Below are positions 33,184 to 33,192 of a stretch of DNA of 33,192 nt, in pieces. The stretch is taken from the NCBI GenBank assembly GCA_028282325.1, contig JANQID010000076.1:1-33192 (forward strand). Direction: 5' to 3'. Below the pieces are notes generated by a model that worked only from the letters and a program-made list of their open reading frames with translations, made no database searches and was not told the origin of the DNA. Source of the DNA: Chloroflexaceae bacterium. GTDB taxonomy: Bacteria > Chloroflexota > Chloroflexia > Chloroflexales > Chloroflexaceae. A program made the position numbers and the translations under genes. Position 1 is the first letter of the stretch, and each line of letters opens with the position of its first letter.

Positions 33184-33192
33184 CTTGCGGTA

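Noticed and set aside
1-33192. tRNA or rRNA genes, CRISPR arrays, transposase genes
   Set aside because: No cloverleaf with a GTTCRANNC arm, no regularly spaced repeats and no transposase-like protein were seen on either strand.

Overview
This is a bacterial chromosomal segment, fairly GC-rich. It most likely comes from the phylum Chloroflexi (class Chloroflexia, the Roseiflexus/Chloroflexus/Kouleothrix neighbourhood). That assignment is an inference. It rests on an extracellular zinc carboxypeptidase with C-terminal 'GYPL...QYFER' repeats, which I associate with Chloroflexi secreted proteins; an EF-P with Asn at the modification-loop tip; very large multi-PAS hybrid kinases; and a dispersed palindromic repeat (GTCATTCTGAGCG-type) present in three copies. 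No rRNA, tRNA, CRISPR array or phage gene was seen.

Layout. (1) 1-1163: a repeat copy, a doubtful 31-codon ORF and a CPBP/CAAX-type membrane protease. (2) 1372-11734, plus strand: a signalling cluster of three giant sensor kinases (GAF, multi-PAS and receiver domains) and one stand-alone receiver. There is no DNA-binding output protein. (3) 11859-15186, minus strand: a UgpB/UgpE/UgpA-like ABC importer operon (Tat-type lipoprotein binding protein and two permeases, no ATPase). It converges on the kinase cluster across a clear hairpin terminator. (4) 15488-16861, plus strand: a secreted M14 carboxypeptidase. (5) 16912-21128, minus strand: housekeeping genes argS, a HAD-IIA phosphatase, a three-TM protein of unknown function, and efp behind a strong leader hairpin. 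(6) 21444-22140: a PIN/ribbon-helix-helix (VapBC-type) toxin-antitoxin pair with operator-like repeats. (7) 22438-24120: a solitary SEDS (FtsW/RodA) glycosyltransferase and a 69-aa helical protein. (8) 24355-32921, minus strand: an eight-gene surface-glycan operon.

The glycan operon reads, in transcription order: Gfo/Idh oxidoreductase, DegT aminotransferase, NAD-dependent epimerase/dehydratase, a second DegT aminotransferase, then two tandem copies of a [GT4 glycosyltransferase - polysaccharide deacetylase] pair. The first four genes look able to make one or more nucleotide-activated amino sugars. The duplicated pairs would add a sugar and deacetylate it in two successive or alternative steps. 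The deacetylases show no signal peptide, so they may act on a cytoplasmic lipid-linked intermediate rather than on finished polymer.

The glycan operon lies between two copies of the dispersed repeat in opposite orientation (24232 and 33087-33183). The copy at 33087-33183 is a near-perfect inverted match (94 of 97 bases) to the copy at 1-97. The most noteworthy items are the duplicated GT4-deacetylase cassette, the repeat copies around it, the pseudo-receiver and the PAS-pair duplication in the first kinase, and the efp leader hairpin.
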